A DNA stretch of 64,000 bases from Blasia pusilla. Its lineage: Eukaryota; Marchantiophyta; Marchantiopsida; Blasiales. The translations under genes were made by a program, and so were the position numbers. Shown in pieces: positions 1 to 11,559 of the stretch; the stretch's first letter is position 1, and each line of letters opens with the position of its first letter. The notes under the pieces were generated by a model, which was given only the letters and a program-made list of their open reading frames with translations, was not told where the DNA came from and made no database searches. The stretch spans positions 32,860,001-32,924,000 of the forward strand of contig CM114274.1 of assembly GCA_050084515.1 (NCBI GenBank), written 5' to 3'.

Positions 1-309
1 GGTGGCGGCGCCTATCTTGAGGAGACCTATCAGAGGGCGTCCATTTCAGTTACACACTGATTGGAGTAGGTTGGGACTTGGAGCGGTGTTGACACAACAT
101 GATGACGAGCATATGGAGTTTGTGGTGGCCTATGCAAGTCATTCAAATAATGCAGCGGAGTTGCACTATAGCTCATATGAGGGAGAGTGCTTGGCAGTAG
201 TGTGGGCTGTGGCAAACTTTAGGTGTTACTTGTTTGGCACACAATTTACCCTTGTTACTGATCACCAGCCGCTCAAGTGGTTGATGGAGTCTGACAAGCT
301 TACAGGGAA
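1..309 (+). pseudogene. Ty3/gypsy copy C, RNase H segment (left part)
   Basis: Reading frame of a gypsy pol polyprotein entering from the left edge. It holds the RT-RNase H connection and most of the RNase H domain: HTDWSRLGLGAVLTQ (first Asp), SSYEGECLAVVWA (Glu) and TDHQPLKWL (Asp), so the three acidic residues visible here are intact. The frame stops being RNase H exactly at base 309, where a CACTA transposon begins. The same protein resumes at 7250. It is over 90% alike by eye to copy A (9465-11318) and belongs to the methyltransferase-carrying family described for copies A and B. Confidence 0.93.
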
Positions 310-319
310 CACTAGAAGG

Positions 320-1010
320 GTTCATATGAGTCATACTTTACATTCTACGACTGAAAATGAGTGACGACTACTTTAGACACAAAAGCCAAGTCATATTTGT
401 CTCGCGACTAGACTTACTAGGATGGTAGGCTTAGGTGGATGCTTGTACATGACTAGAGGGTGTAGTCATGAGGCCATGACTGACATGTCACTTAGATGAC
501 GTGGAATAATGACACATCAACGTATGACGTGGACTAATTGGTGTGACATGTCACTAATGACATGGACTTTGGAAGACAACTCGTGTAGTCATATCTAGGG
601 TATCTATCTAGTTACCACCAATTGACTACAGTAGTCATGTTTAGTCATGTCAAAGTCCACACTATCCACTGACAATGTGACAGGTGTACCCCATGGATAA
701 GATCCACTTGGCGCTAATAGTCACATCTCCATCAGTCATTGAATTTCCGGATTCAATCGTAGTCAACAACTCGTGTAGTCATTTCAATTTTTTTCCAATA
801 CTATAAGGTACTCATATAGTCACGTTTAATCACTCGTCGAGTAGTGCCTCATGACTAGAGTAGAAGGTTCTACAACTGGTGTAGATATAACAATACGACT
901 GTGGGAGTTGCAAACACGACATAATTAGTCCTATAGTCATTACAATATGACTGAAAGGATCATTTCTATTGACTAGGTAAGAATGAAAGCTCATTGCACC
1001 AATAATATTG
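320..1010. repeat. CACTA left subterminal repeat region
   Basis: AGTCAT or its close variants recur about a dozen times in either orientation, for example in GTAGTCATG, TAGTCATATC, TAGTCATGTT and TAGTCACATC. The same motif is repeated near the other end (7010-7240). In En/Spm elements such clusters bind the TnpA-type protein. No coding sequence seen. Confidence 0.7.
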
Positions 1011-1889
1011 ATAGGATTGATAGTGAATGTAAATTTCATTTTTGGAGTTTTTGATGTGTTTATTAATGACTTTTGAAAGATTTTTCACTTGTAATTAGAT
1101 CTAAATTATTGAAATCCTGATGTCCATTTCTATTTTGAATTGTATCACTAAAGCATACACCTAAGCATATTATATAATTTGGAAGAAGGGCAAGTACACA
1201 ACCAGCAACATGGCAACTCTACTACAAGGGGATGAAATGCAAAAAGAACAGAATATGAATGTCTTAAAAGTAAGATCTTACATCAGAATTAGCACGGTTT
1301 CAAGAGATGCCTAGCACACTACCATCATCTAAACTAGACCCAATCGCTACTAATTACAAATCGTATCCCAAGACCTACTATTGAGGGGCGTGAAGTTGAA
1401 GATTGATAGATAACATTTATCTCAAGACACAATCCCTAAATACAATCTTCCCATCACACGAGATGGAGTGGAACTCCCAACTCAACCGCCATGGCATGAT
1501 ACATTTACCAAACCACATCCTACTCGCGGGTCACCGCCGATGAGATCAAAGGTGTACACCACTGCTGTAGAAATTGAAGCTCTCTAGTTCCTGCAAGTTC
1601 AGGAGCAACTCTCTCCCTATTCTCCGTGCTTGCCTCCACTCACCTGGTTTCAATCATCGCAAAGTAACACCAGTGTTTTGAATCTAATCATGAACTGATA
1701 TACTTCGGAATATACGTCTCAAAAGCTATCCCTGCTGCTCCCTGGCTAAGGAGAAAGGAATACCATTCGTGAAATGCCATTACACTTCCAACCAGAGAAG
1801 GCAAAATGATGTACTGCTCACTGATGCACTCAAAAACTGATCATTAAGATCCAAAATTCTTATTCATAACATATTCTCCACAAGGCTTG
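1011..1889. other. CACTA interior, no recognised gene
   Basis: AT-rich sequence on the 3' side of the ARMC7-like fragment. It could be captured intron or downstream host sequence. I see no open frame with recognisable similarity on either strand. Confidence 0.5.
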
Positions 1890-2608
1890 ACAGATAGGAG
1901 ATAAGCAAGCTATGCCCCCATTGCTTACAAACACCACAGCATTTTCCAGATCTGCACACATGCTAGAGTTATTCATGTCACTAAACAGAATTTGTTTGAA
2001 GATGAAAGCACTCTTACTAGCGATAAGGTCTCCAGTAATAATAAGATAGAGAATCAGATGATGGTCACAGAAGTGGACATCACCCCCAATCACTGACAGA
2101 TCAAAATGAGTCGGTAGTCTCCACTCACCAAGACAACAATTGGACATTCCACCTTCACCAAATTCCACTAATTTCTCACTAGGCTCCGTTAAGCAGTCCA
2201 GAAAGAGGTCCAGCACATGAAGCTACAAAATCTATGGACAGACAAACAATACATCAGAGAGAGCATTGTGGCAAACAAGCACCTCTGTAGGATCAAATTC
2301 ACAAATGGCAGCAAGGGCAATAACAAGGGATAATAAAACAGCAAAGACAGATAATAACTATGCCATGTTTGATCACACTCTTTGATGTAGGTAGGATAGA
2401 CTCATGAAACTCAATAGGGCAATACCATATGAGCCTGGAAAAGCCCTCAATGTTCATCCATAGAAAGGAGCGTGATTCACATGATGCAATAACGGGGAAA
2501 AAACTCTGCATAAGAGAATAAGAGTGTCACACCTTCCGAAAGTACTCATAGTTCATGGGATCATAGGCAAAGTTTGCCAAATGAGCGACAATTTGCTCTT
2601 TAGCTTCT
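1890..2608 (-). pseudogene. Captured ARMC7-like gene fragment with introns (inside CACTA)
   Basis: Minus-strand exons resemble armadillo-repeat protein ARMC7, a small armadillo protein. Exon a (2608-2533) reads EAKEQIVAHLANFAYDP followed by MNYEYFRK, then a GTGTGA donor. Exon b (2222-2129) reads LHVLDLFLDCLTEPSEK followed by LVEFGEGGMSNCCL, then a GTGAGT donor. Exon c (1951 to about 1890) continues DLENAVVFVSNGGI after a GTGTGCAG acceptor. Exon phases join correctly (0, then 1). After NGGI the frame decays. The piece lies wholly inside the CACTA element, so it is a transduplicated genomic copy and not a retrocopy. It is not expected to give a working protein. Identity rests on recalled family sequence and the splice-site agreement. 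Confidence 0.75.
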
Positions 2609-3841
<1,233 letters not shown>

Positions 3842-4030
3842 ACGATTCTCAATGAGAGGGACATTCGCCAACGACAAGAAGAAGCGATGACCACAATCAC
3901 AAATTTCCTTTCCCTGTCAAGGACTGAAGCTGGTATTCTCCTGCGATACTTCAAGTGGAGTGTCAACAAAGTGAACGATGAGTGGTTTGTAGATGAAGAG
4001 CGCGTGCGACAAAGTGTAGGTCTAGTTTCA
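3842..4030 (+). pseudogene. Captured ARIADNE-like (RBR ubiquitin ligase) exon fragment (inside CACTA)
   Basis: The frame starting at 3842 reads LNERDIRQRQEEAMTTI, then LSLSRTEAGILLRYFKWSV, then NKVNDEWFVDEERVRQSVG. This matches the conserved N-terminal region of plant ARIADNE proteins, which precedes the RING1-IBR-RING2 domains that transfer ubiquitin. No RING or IBR cysteine clusters follow: after about 4030 the frame runs into unrelated sequence (to 4213). The similarity begins within a few bases of the TC microsatellite. It is a second host-gene fragment carried by the same CACTA element and is not expected to be functional. Confidence 0.8.
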
Positions 4031-4790
4031 ACATCGGCAGATTGTAGGAAGTTTCAACCTTCGGAGCTACCAAGCTATTCGGACATGCTCGGGGCAATAG
4101 CAAGACAACATTGCAGAGAGGAGCGATCTTTGAACTCCGAGAAGAAGTTGAACGTCATTTTGCAAGGCTCTTCCAGATGTTGCGCAAAGAGAGAGAGAGC
4201 TAACCGCAGCTGAGAAGATGAAACAATCTTCAGAGAGCAGAGTCTTCAGAACAAACTCGGAGCTTGCGATCTAGGCGTAAAAGTCTTCACAACGTTCACA
4301 ACAAATTGTTCTCAGCCTCCTGACCTCCCCAATCCCCTAATCTTTGAACTTCCCACTCCTGGAGAAACTTCGACCATCCCACTCGAGTGCACACTCTCTC
4401 CCGCCAAACACAACACACCTTACTTGGGCACCAAACACCAAACGTTTGTATGCCATGCGGTCCATTCCCTCCCAAGCCCGCTCTGACGCAGCAAGCCACC
4501 TAGGACTAAATATGCCACATCAACCTAGGATATTACCAGCAATGCTACCTAGGATCCATCTCACTACAAGAAGAGCCCTTTGACAATAGATATGGGCAAC
4601 CAAAGTTATATAATTTTCACTCTCAACGTCAAATTGGCCAGATTGACGTGGTTACAATCAGGAGTACAAAATATGCACCCTAGTGTTTTGTCGCATCGTC
4701 CATTGGCAAATAGATCCGAACGCTTTCCTCATGTGTGCCGCGACTTTACCCAGAGGGGCACCCCAGCACGAGGATCAAAAGGGAAAAGAA
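4031..4790. other. CACTA interior, no recognised gene
   Basis: Open for a while on the plus strand after the ARIADNE-like fragment, but without similarity that I recognise. It may be captured intron followed by transposon sequence. Confidence 0.4.
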
Positions 4791-6975
4791 AAAACTTGAA
4801 ATGACCACTCAAACATAGATTTAAAAATCGAAAACCCCAAAGGAGGTGTCTGCCAATAAGGGGTCTTAAATGGCAGATCTAAACCGTTGAAGATATAGAA
4901 CGATTTAATGAAAATGCTATGGCAAATATTCATCACCATCCAATGGTACGAAGAAAAATTTATCACCATGTTACCATGAAAATGACACAACGGTTTGGAA
5001 CAAGACTACTCGAAGTCCTCGTCTTCCTTCTTTACATGGGTAAAGAAAAAATTACAAATGACCGCTCACACATGGAATTAAAAACCGTACACCCTAAATA
5101 AGGGTTTTGATTTTTGGTATTAGCATGAGGGCTTAAATGGCTGATCTGAACCGTTGAAGATGTGGAACGATTAATGAAAGTGGAATGGCAAAGATTCATC
5201 ACCATCCAATGGTGGGAAGAAAATTTATCACCATGTTCTCATGAAAATGACAAGATGGTTTGGAACAAGACTACTCGAAGTCCTCGTCTTCCTTCTCGAT
5301 CCACCATTTTCTCCCCTCCCCATCACCCATGAGTCCAAAAATCATGAAACTTTTCCCATATGGGAACCCACACCCCAGGAACACAGGGGAAACAAAAAAA
5401 TTACAAATGATTGCTCAAACCTGGAATTAAAAACCGTAAACCTGAAATAAGGGTTCTGATTTTTGGTATTACCATGGAATCTTCAATGGAAGATCTGTAC
5501 CGTTGAAAATGTGGAAGAAATTATCGAAAAGGCTTGCCCAAAGTTTTATCAACATCCAATGGTGGAAATAAAAGTTAGCATCATGTTACCATGAAAATGA
5601 TACAACACCTTGGAACGAGACAACTCAAAGTCCTCGTCCTCCTTCTTGATCCATCATTTTCTCCCCTCCTCCTCAACCATGAGTCCAAAAATCATGATAC
5701 TTTTCCCAAGGGGTAACCCAACCCCAGGAATAAAGGACAAAAGAAAAAAAATCAAATGACGACTCACACATGGAATTAAAAACCGTAAACCCTAATTAAG
5801 GCTTTTGATTTTTGGTATTAGTATGGGATCTGTAATAGCAGATCTGCACCGTTGAAGACGTGGAAGAACGTATTGGCAAGGCTTTGCCAAAGTTTTATCA
5901 ACATCCAATGGTGGAAATAAAAGCCTTCATCATGTTACCGTGAAAATGATAGAACACTTTGGAACGAGACTACTCAAAGTCCTCGTCTTCCTTCTTGATC
6001 CATCATTTTCTCCCCTCCTCCTCAACGATGAGTCCAAAAATCATGATACTTTTCCCCGGGGAGCAACCCAACCCCAGGAATACATGGCAAAAGAAAAAAG
6101 TGCAAATGACCACTCATACATGGAATTAAAAATGGTAAGCCCTAATTAAGGCTTTTGATTTTTGGTAATAGCATGGGATCTTCAATGGCAGATCAGCACC
6201 GTTCAAAATGTGGGAGAACTTATTGGCAAGGCTTGGCCAAAGTTTTATCAACAAAATTTTATTTCCAATGGTGGAAATAAAATTTAGCATTATGTTACCA
6301 TGAAAATGATACAACGCCTTGGAACAAGACTACTCAAAGTCCTCGTCCTCCTTCTTGATCCATCATTTTCTCCCCTCCTCCTCAGCCAAGAGTCCAAAAA
6401 TCATGATACTTTTCCCTGGGGAGCAACCCAACCCTAGAAATACATGGCAAAAGAAAAAAGTGCAAATGACCACTCACACATGGAATTAAAAACCGTAAAC
6501 CCTAATTAAGGCTTTTGATTTTTGGTATTAGTATGGGGTCTTCCATGTCAGATCTGCACCGTTGAAGATGGGGAGGAAATTATTGGCAAGACAAGGCCAA
6601 ATATTCATTAACATCCAATGATAGAAAGAAAATCTATCACCATGTAACCACGAAAATGATACAACGCCTTGGAACAAGACTGGTCAAAGTCCTCGTATTC
6701 CTTCTTGAGCCATCATTTTCTCCCCTCCTCCTTCTCGTTGAAATTTTGGGGGGATTTAATCACAAGGCTTGTGGCAAGTTTCACCACCATCTAATGGTTG
6801 TAGGAAATGTTAAAAGCATGTTAACATGAAAATGCCACAAGAGTTAAAATATTCATACTCAATGCCATCTTTCTCTTTTGGAACACCTTTCCACCCCCCT
6901 TAATATGGTCCAAAAATCAAGAATGGTTTTCCAGAGGGGCATCGGTACCCACAGCCAAGAAACGCATGATATATA
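4791..6975. repeat. Tandem array of about 350 bp units inside CACTA
   Basis: Six diverged units are anchored on the block GAAAATGA...TTGGAACAAGACTACTC at about 4978, 5243, 5593, 5942, 6302 and 6652. Spacings are 265, 350, 349, 360 and 350 bp. Each unit also holds ACCGTTGAAGATGTGGAA, CATCCAATGGT and GAGTCCAAAAATCATGA blocks. The first unit lacks about 85 bp, and a weaker partial unit follows to about 6975. The short open frames in each unit are repeats of one another, not genes. Internal tandem arrays are common in CACTA elements. Confidence 0.9.
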
Positions 6976-7009
6976 TCCCAACAACAACAAAAAACCCCTT
7001 AACAATGGA

Positions 7010-7240
7010 GCATGGACTACTTAAGCACATTAGTCGTTGTTTATGACTAGGTATTACTAGACAAGTGAACCAAGTACGACTAGTCTTGAGTGAAGGGTAT
7101 TGATAACTGCTTTAGTCATAAGCAGATAACCACGTGAGTTGCATGAACATAAATTTTATGACTCAACCATTTTAGTCATAATTTGAGTCATTCTTTCGGT
7201 GAGTCATTTATAGCCTAGTCATAAAAACTACACATTTCTT
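7010..7240. repeat. CACTA right subterminal repeat region
   Basis: TAGTCATAA, TTATGACTAG, TGAGTCATT and similar AGTCAT/ATGACT motifs recur up to the CTTCTAGTG terminus, mirroring the left end. Confidence 0.7.
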
Positions 7241-7246
7241 CTAGTG

Positions 7247-7809
7247 GAAGCTTGCACGGTGGGCTCTTATCTTACAGGAGTATGACTTCCAAGTGGTACA
7301 TAGACATGGAGTTGCCAACCTTGATGCTGACGGGTTGAGTAGGAACCCATGTACTAGCCAAGAGGATGCAACTGGGGCTAGATGGCATGGCGAGGTTGAT
7401 GAGGAGATGGTGCCAGGTTGGCATGCATTTGCCTTTTTATGTTGGTTAGGGTTGGACTCTAGTATGGAGGACCACATGACATCTTATTCTAGTCAGAGGA
7501 TAGATGGCCAGCCTTCAGATCCTAAGGTTGGAGATGGTGGTACGGATCAGCGTGATATTCATGATGATGCATTGGTGTTGGAGTTCCTACGGACCAGTAG
7601 GGTGCTAGGCATAGTGAGTGCCAAGGAGCGAGACCGTGTTCTTCAACGTGCTAAGAGGTATCGATTGGAGGGAACACATATTCTCCGTGCGTGGGAGGAT
7701 GGTAGAGTACGAGTAGTGCCGCATTTGGCTCAGAGAGAGCGCATTGTGCGACATGCCCATGAGGAGTTGGGACATTTTGGGGATAAAGCGTACGTATAGC
7801 TTACTCTTT
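7247..7809 (+). pseudogene. Ty3/gypsy copy C, RNase H end to integrase zinc-binding start
   Basis: This resumes the pol frame broken at 309: after the duplicated GAA triplet it reads KLARWALI-like sequence, then HGVANLDADGLSRNP (end of RNase H), a linker (GEVDEEMVPGWHA) and the start of the integrase HHCC domain (RHAHEELGHFGDK). An extra A in GGGGATAAAG (7779-7788) pushes the next block (RTYSLL) out of frame, so the main frame meets a TAG at 7797. Coding sequence stops at 7809, where copy A is inserted; 55 bp more of C resume at 17242. Confidence 0.9.
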
Positions 7810-8046
7810 TGTCGTGCGAATCCACATCGTCATACAACATACATCGCTGATATACCATATTCACATACATACATAACATAGACGAGAGCATCCACAAACA
7901 CAAGTATACCACAACTCGCCCTCCTGCTGTCGTGCGAATCCACATCGTCATACAACATACATCGTTGACATACCATATTCACATACATACATAACATAGA
8001 GGAGAGCATCCACAAACACAAGTGTACCACAAATCGCCCCCCTAAC
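7810..8046. repeat. Two tandem ~118 bp units at the 3' end of copy A
   Basis: The unit starting TGTCGTGCGAATCCACATCG at 7810 is repeated from 7928 with only a few changes (for example CGCTGATATACC against CGTTGACATACC). The first copy begins exactly at the junction with copy C. It probably lies in the 3' LTR of copy A. Confidence 0.9.
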
Positions 8047-8206
8047 TGCCGGTTAGGTCCCTCTAACTCCCAGGTAGCCCTATACATCTACTACATGCTA
8101 TACACCTTATTCGGTGCACGAATCAGAAGGCCGGGTGCTAGGTTGCCCCATCGTTAGTCGCACATCTGTAATCCATATCATGCAAAGATCAAGTCATCTA
8201 CCTCTC

Positions 8207-8350
8207 CTAATTACATCGAGGACAAACCCACCTTCCGGTAGGAACAACATCCATACGTGGAGTCAAACACATCATGTGCCAACCCCTAGAACACCGATCA
8301 CACACCAACATACGGGATGCGTTACCAGCAGACCCACACAACATGCACCT
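8207..8350 (-). pseudogene. PHD finger at the C-terminus of copy A integrase
   Basis: The last 48 codons before the stop read CMLC, then CDRC, WHMMC and WVCPRC with the spacing C-x2-C-x11-C-x2-C-x4-H-x2-C-x17-C-x2-C, plus the Trp two residues before the seventh Cys. That is a canonical C4HC3 PHD zinc finger with a TPxxxxPTGRW-like loop. PHD fingers in known chromatin proteins read histone H3 tails. Here it follows the integrase C-terminal domain, in the position where chromoviruses carry a chromodomain, so a role in target-site choice is a reasonable inference. All eight zinc ligands are intact. The upstream integrase frame has decayed, so this copy would not make the fusion. Confidence 0.88.
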
Positions 8351-9464
8351 CAAGCTAGCACGTATCATGGCTAAGCTTGGATCAACAGTACCATCCATAT
8401 TTGGAAGATGACATGGCGCACAATTACGCACATGGTCCTTCCAAACAACTCCATCACGACCCTCCAACATGAGAACTCGAAGCTAACACCTTGCTTTTCG
8501 TAAAATAGTGCGGCTGCCGTCACATCCAACGTTGTCGGTGCAATTTCTTTGCAAATAGACATAGTCCCCACATGGAACCTCTGAATCGATGGTCGATAAC
8601 CTCCACCCGAATGGTTGCATACCACATAGCGTATCCTGTGTTGAGCAATGGCAAGATTCTCAAAGGCTGTTGGCATAACTCTCCGAAAAATCTCTGCCCG
8701 CTGAGAACACACTCTCATCCACATCTCTGGGTCATCAAGGTTCACCACCTCACTAGACTCCCGACGAATTGCTGCTGGCAAGTCTGGATCTTGGCCGTAT
8801 AACAGAAAATAAGGTGAGAAGGAAGCCAAGGATGCTTGGTGACTGAACCTATACCCCATGGCTAACCATGGCAACTGAATATCCCAGTCTCCAAGATGCC
8901 CCTTCTGTAGGCCATACTTGCGCAATGCCCTCTTCACCGTCTGAATCACACACTTAGCCAAACCATCCGCCTCTGGATGATCTCGAGACGTGGTCCGATG
9001 ATCAATCAACGCCTTGTCACACAAGACCTGATACTCACCCTGAAACTCTATACCCTTGTCGGTCAACACTTCAGCAGGTGTACCAAAATGACTAAGCACT
9101 CTATCAAGAAACGCATACGTCGTTCCCTCACTTGCCCTGTCAGGTAATGCCACCAACTCAATCCACTTGGAGAAGTGCTCCACCATCACCAACACATATC
9201 GATGATGTAAATGCAGTCGCGATAACGGTCCGCAAAGTCCACACTCCAACGGTAACCCAACCCCATAATAGGCAAGGGGTGTAACTGTGGTGTAGGGACA
9301 TTGAATGATGCCCTCACCCGGTCACAAACCATACAACATGACACCAACTGCTGCACTTGAGTATGCATGCCCAACACCAATACTGACCAAGGAGTAAGCT
9401 ATACGTATGCTTTATCCCCAAAATGTCCCAACTCCTCATGGGCATGTCACACAATGCGCTCTCT
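8351..9464 (-). pseudogene. Integrase of copy A (decayed)
   Basis: From 9464 down: HHCC zinc-binding region (HEELGHFG ... CCMVCDR), the DDE core with VDFA (first Asp), VLTDKGIEF (second Asp) and RDHPEADGL (Glu), then the C-terminal part ending near DHVRNCAPCHLP before the PHD finger. A CAG-to-TAG change at the junction with RNase H (9462-9464) ends the main pol frame. A one-base insertion in GGGGATAAAG (about 9411-9420 on the plus strand) is shared with copy C. Further small indels occur near 9200 and 8500-8630. This enzyme would insert the cDNA; here it is non-functional. Confidence 0.85.
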
Positions 9465-11318
9465 CTAAGCCAAATGCGGCACTACTCGTACTCTACCATC
9501 CTCCCACACACGGAGAATATGTGTTCCCTCTAATCGATACCTCTTAGCACGTTGAAGAACACGGTCTCGCTCCTTGGCACTCACTATGTCTAGCACCCTA
9601 CTGGTCCGTAGGAACTCCAACACCAACGCATCATCATGAATATCACGCTGATCCGTACCACCATCTCCAACCTTAGGATCTGAAGGCTGGCCATCAACCC
9701 TCTGACTAGAGTAAGATATCATGTGGTCCTCCATACTAGAGTCCACCCCTAACCAACATAAAAAGGCGGATGCATGCCAACCTGGCACCATCTCCTCATC
9801 AACCTCGCCATGCCATCTAGCCCCAGTTGCATCCTCTTGGCTAGTACATGGGTTCCTACTCAACCCGTCAGCATCAAGGTTGGCAACTCCATGTCTATGT
9901 ACCACTTGGAAGTCATACTCTTGTAAGATAAGAGCCCATCGTGCAAGCTTCCCTGTAAGCTTGTCAGACTCCATCAACCATTTGAGCGCCTGGTGATTAG
10001 TAACAAGGGTAAATTGTGTGCCAAACAAGTAACACCTAAAGTGTGCCACAGCCCACACTACTGCCAAGCACTCTCCCTCATATGAACTATAGCGCGACTC
10101 CGTTGCATTATTCGAACGACTTGCATAGGCCACCACAAACTCCATGTGCTCATCATCATGTTGTGTCAACACCGCTCCAAGTCCCAACCTACTCCAATCA
10201 GTGTGTAACTGAAATGGGCGCCCTTTGATAGGTCTCCTCAAGATAGGCGCCGCCACCAAGTGGGCCTTAAGCTCCACAAAAGCTCTCTCCTGATCATCTC
10301 CCCAGTGCCACTCTTGATCTGATTTCAGCAATTGGTTCAAAGGCTTTGCCATAGCACATCCCTTCACATACCTCCGATAGTAGTTCGCCAATCCCATGAA
10401 TGCTCGAACTCTACTCACATCTACCGGACGCGGAATAAGTGCAATAGCCTCCACCTTTGCTTGCTGAACTCCCAAACCACCTGGATAGATCACATGACCC
10501 AAGTACTCAACATCCTCATGGAAGAACTTACACTTTCCTGGATGCAAACGTAGACCATGAGCTTTCAACCGCTCAAACACCATCTCCAAATGTATCTGAT
10601 GCTCCTCCACCGTGTTACTGAACACCAAGATATCATCAATGTAACACCGAACAAAATCCAACCCTACTAGGATCCTGTCCATCACTCTCTGAAACTCGAC
10701 AGGTGCATTCTTCAACCCAAAGGGTAAGAATTTCCACTGGTACAAACAATCCTTACCATGAGAGTTGACACCCCAAAATGCTGTCTTGGCCTTGTCACTC
10801 TCCCGAATCGGCAATTTATGGTATCCTGCCCGAAGATCCAAAGTATTGAAAATCTTTGCCTGTCCCACCACATCAAAGATCTTCTCAGGTGTAGGCATGG
10901 CATACCTATCGGCCTTGGTTTGCCGACTGATAGGACGGTAATCTCCACACATCCGCCTATCCGTGTAATTGCCATGCATATCCTCTTTAGCAAGCATGAC
11001 AATGGCTGATGCATACTCTCCATGCGACAACTCCACTAATCCAGCCTCCAAAAGGTCCAACGTCCTACTCTGAATCAGGTCCCTCTCCATATCACTATAT
11101 CGGTAGGGACGACGGAAGATTGGCGTATCACTAGCCAAATCAATCCGTATATCGGGTCCAACCAGAGCACCCAACTCCTTCATGCTAAAGGCAAAACAAC
11201 TCCTATAAGCACGTGGGAACTGTGTCAAGGGTCGTTTCTCACCTCCCATAAGCTTGGGCCCAAGTAATGGCTCCCAAGTCTCCTCCACTGGCACACTAGA
11301 GGGAGAGGACGATGCCAT
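9465..11318 (-). pseudogene. Reverse transcriptase-RNase H of copy A (617 codons open)
   Basis: Long open frame with the gypsy RT order: SHGEYASAIVM, MCGDYRPISRQTKADRYAMP, FNTLDLRAGYH, FLPFGLKNAP and the YIDD catalytic box in CYIDDILVFS, then LGHVIYPGG and MGLANYYRRYVKG. RNase H follows with HTDWSRLGLGAV and SSYEGECLAVVWA, but the third acidic site reads TNHQ where copy C has TDHQ, an Asp-to-Asn change at a catalytic position. The frame ends at a TAG that is CAG in copy C. It is continuous in frame with the methyltransferase C-terminal stretch upstream, apart from one stop at 11325, so both were parts of one polyprotein. Confidence 0.92.
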
Positions 11319-11559
11319 TGGCTGCTACGCAACCCCCTCACAAGATGGTACACCCTTAGCTACACCATCATCTGAGCAAATAACTCCTCCACCTGCATGA
11401 GCAACCAACTCCACATGCCCAGCCATTATATCCCATTTACTCCAAGGATGCAAAATACTACTCTCCTCGCCCCCTACCGATGCCTCTACCGTCCTGGTAG
11501 CCATCGAGCTCATTACAAGGAGTAGAAGACCCACACCCATAGTCCGAAGTCGACGTTGC

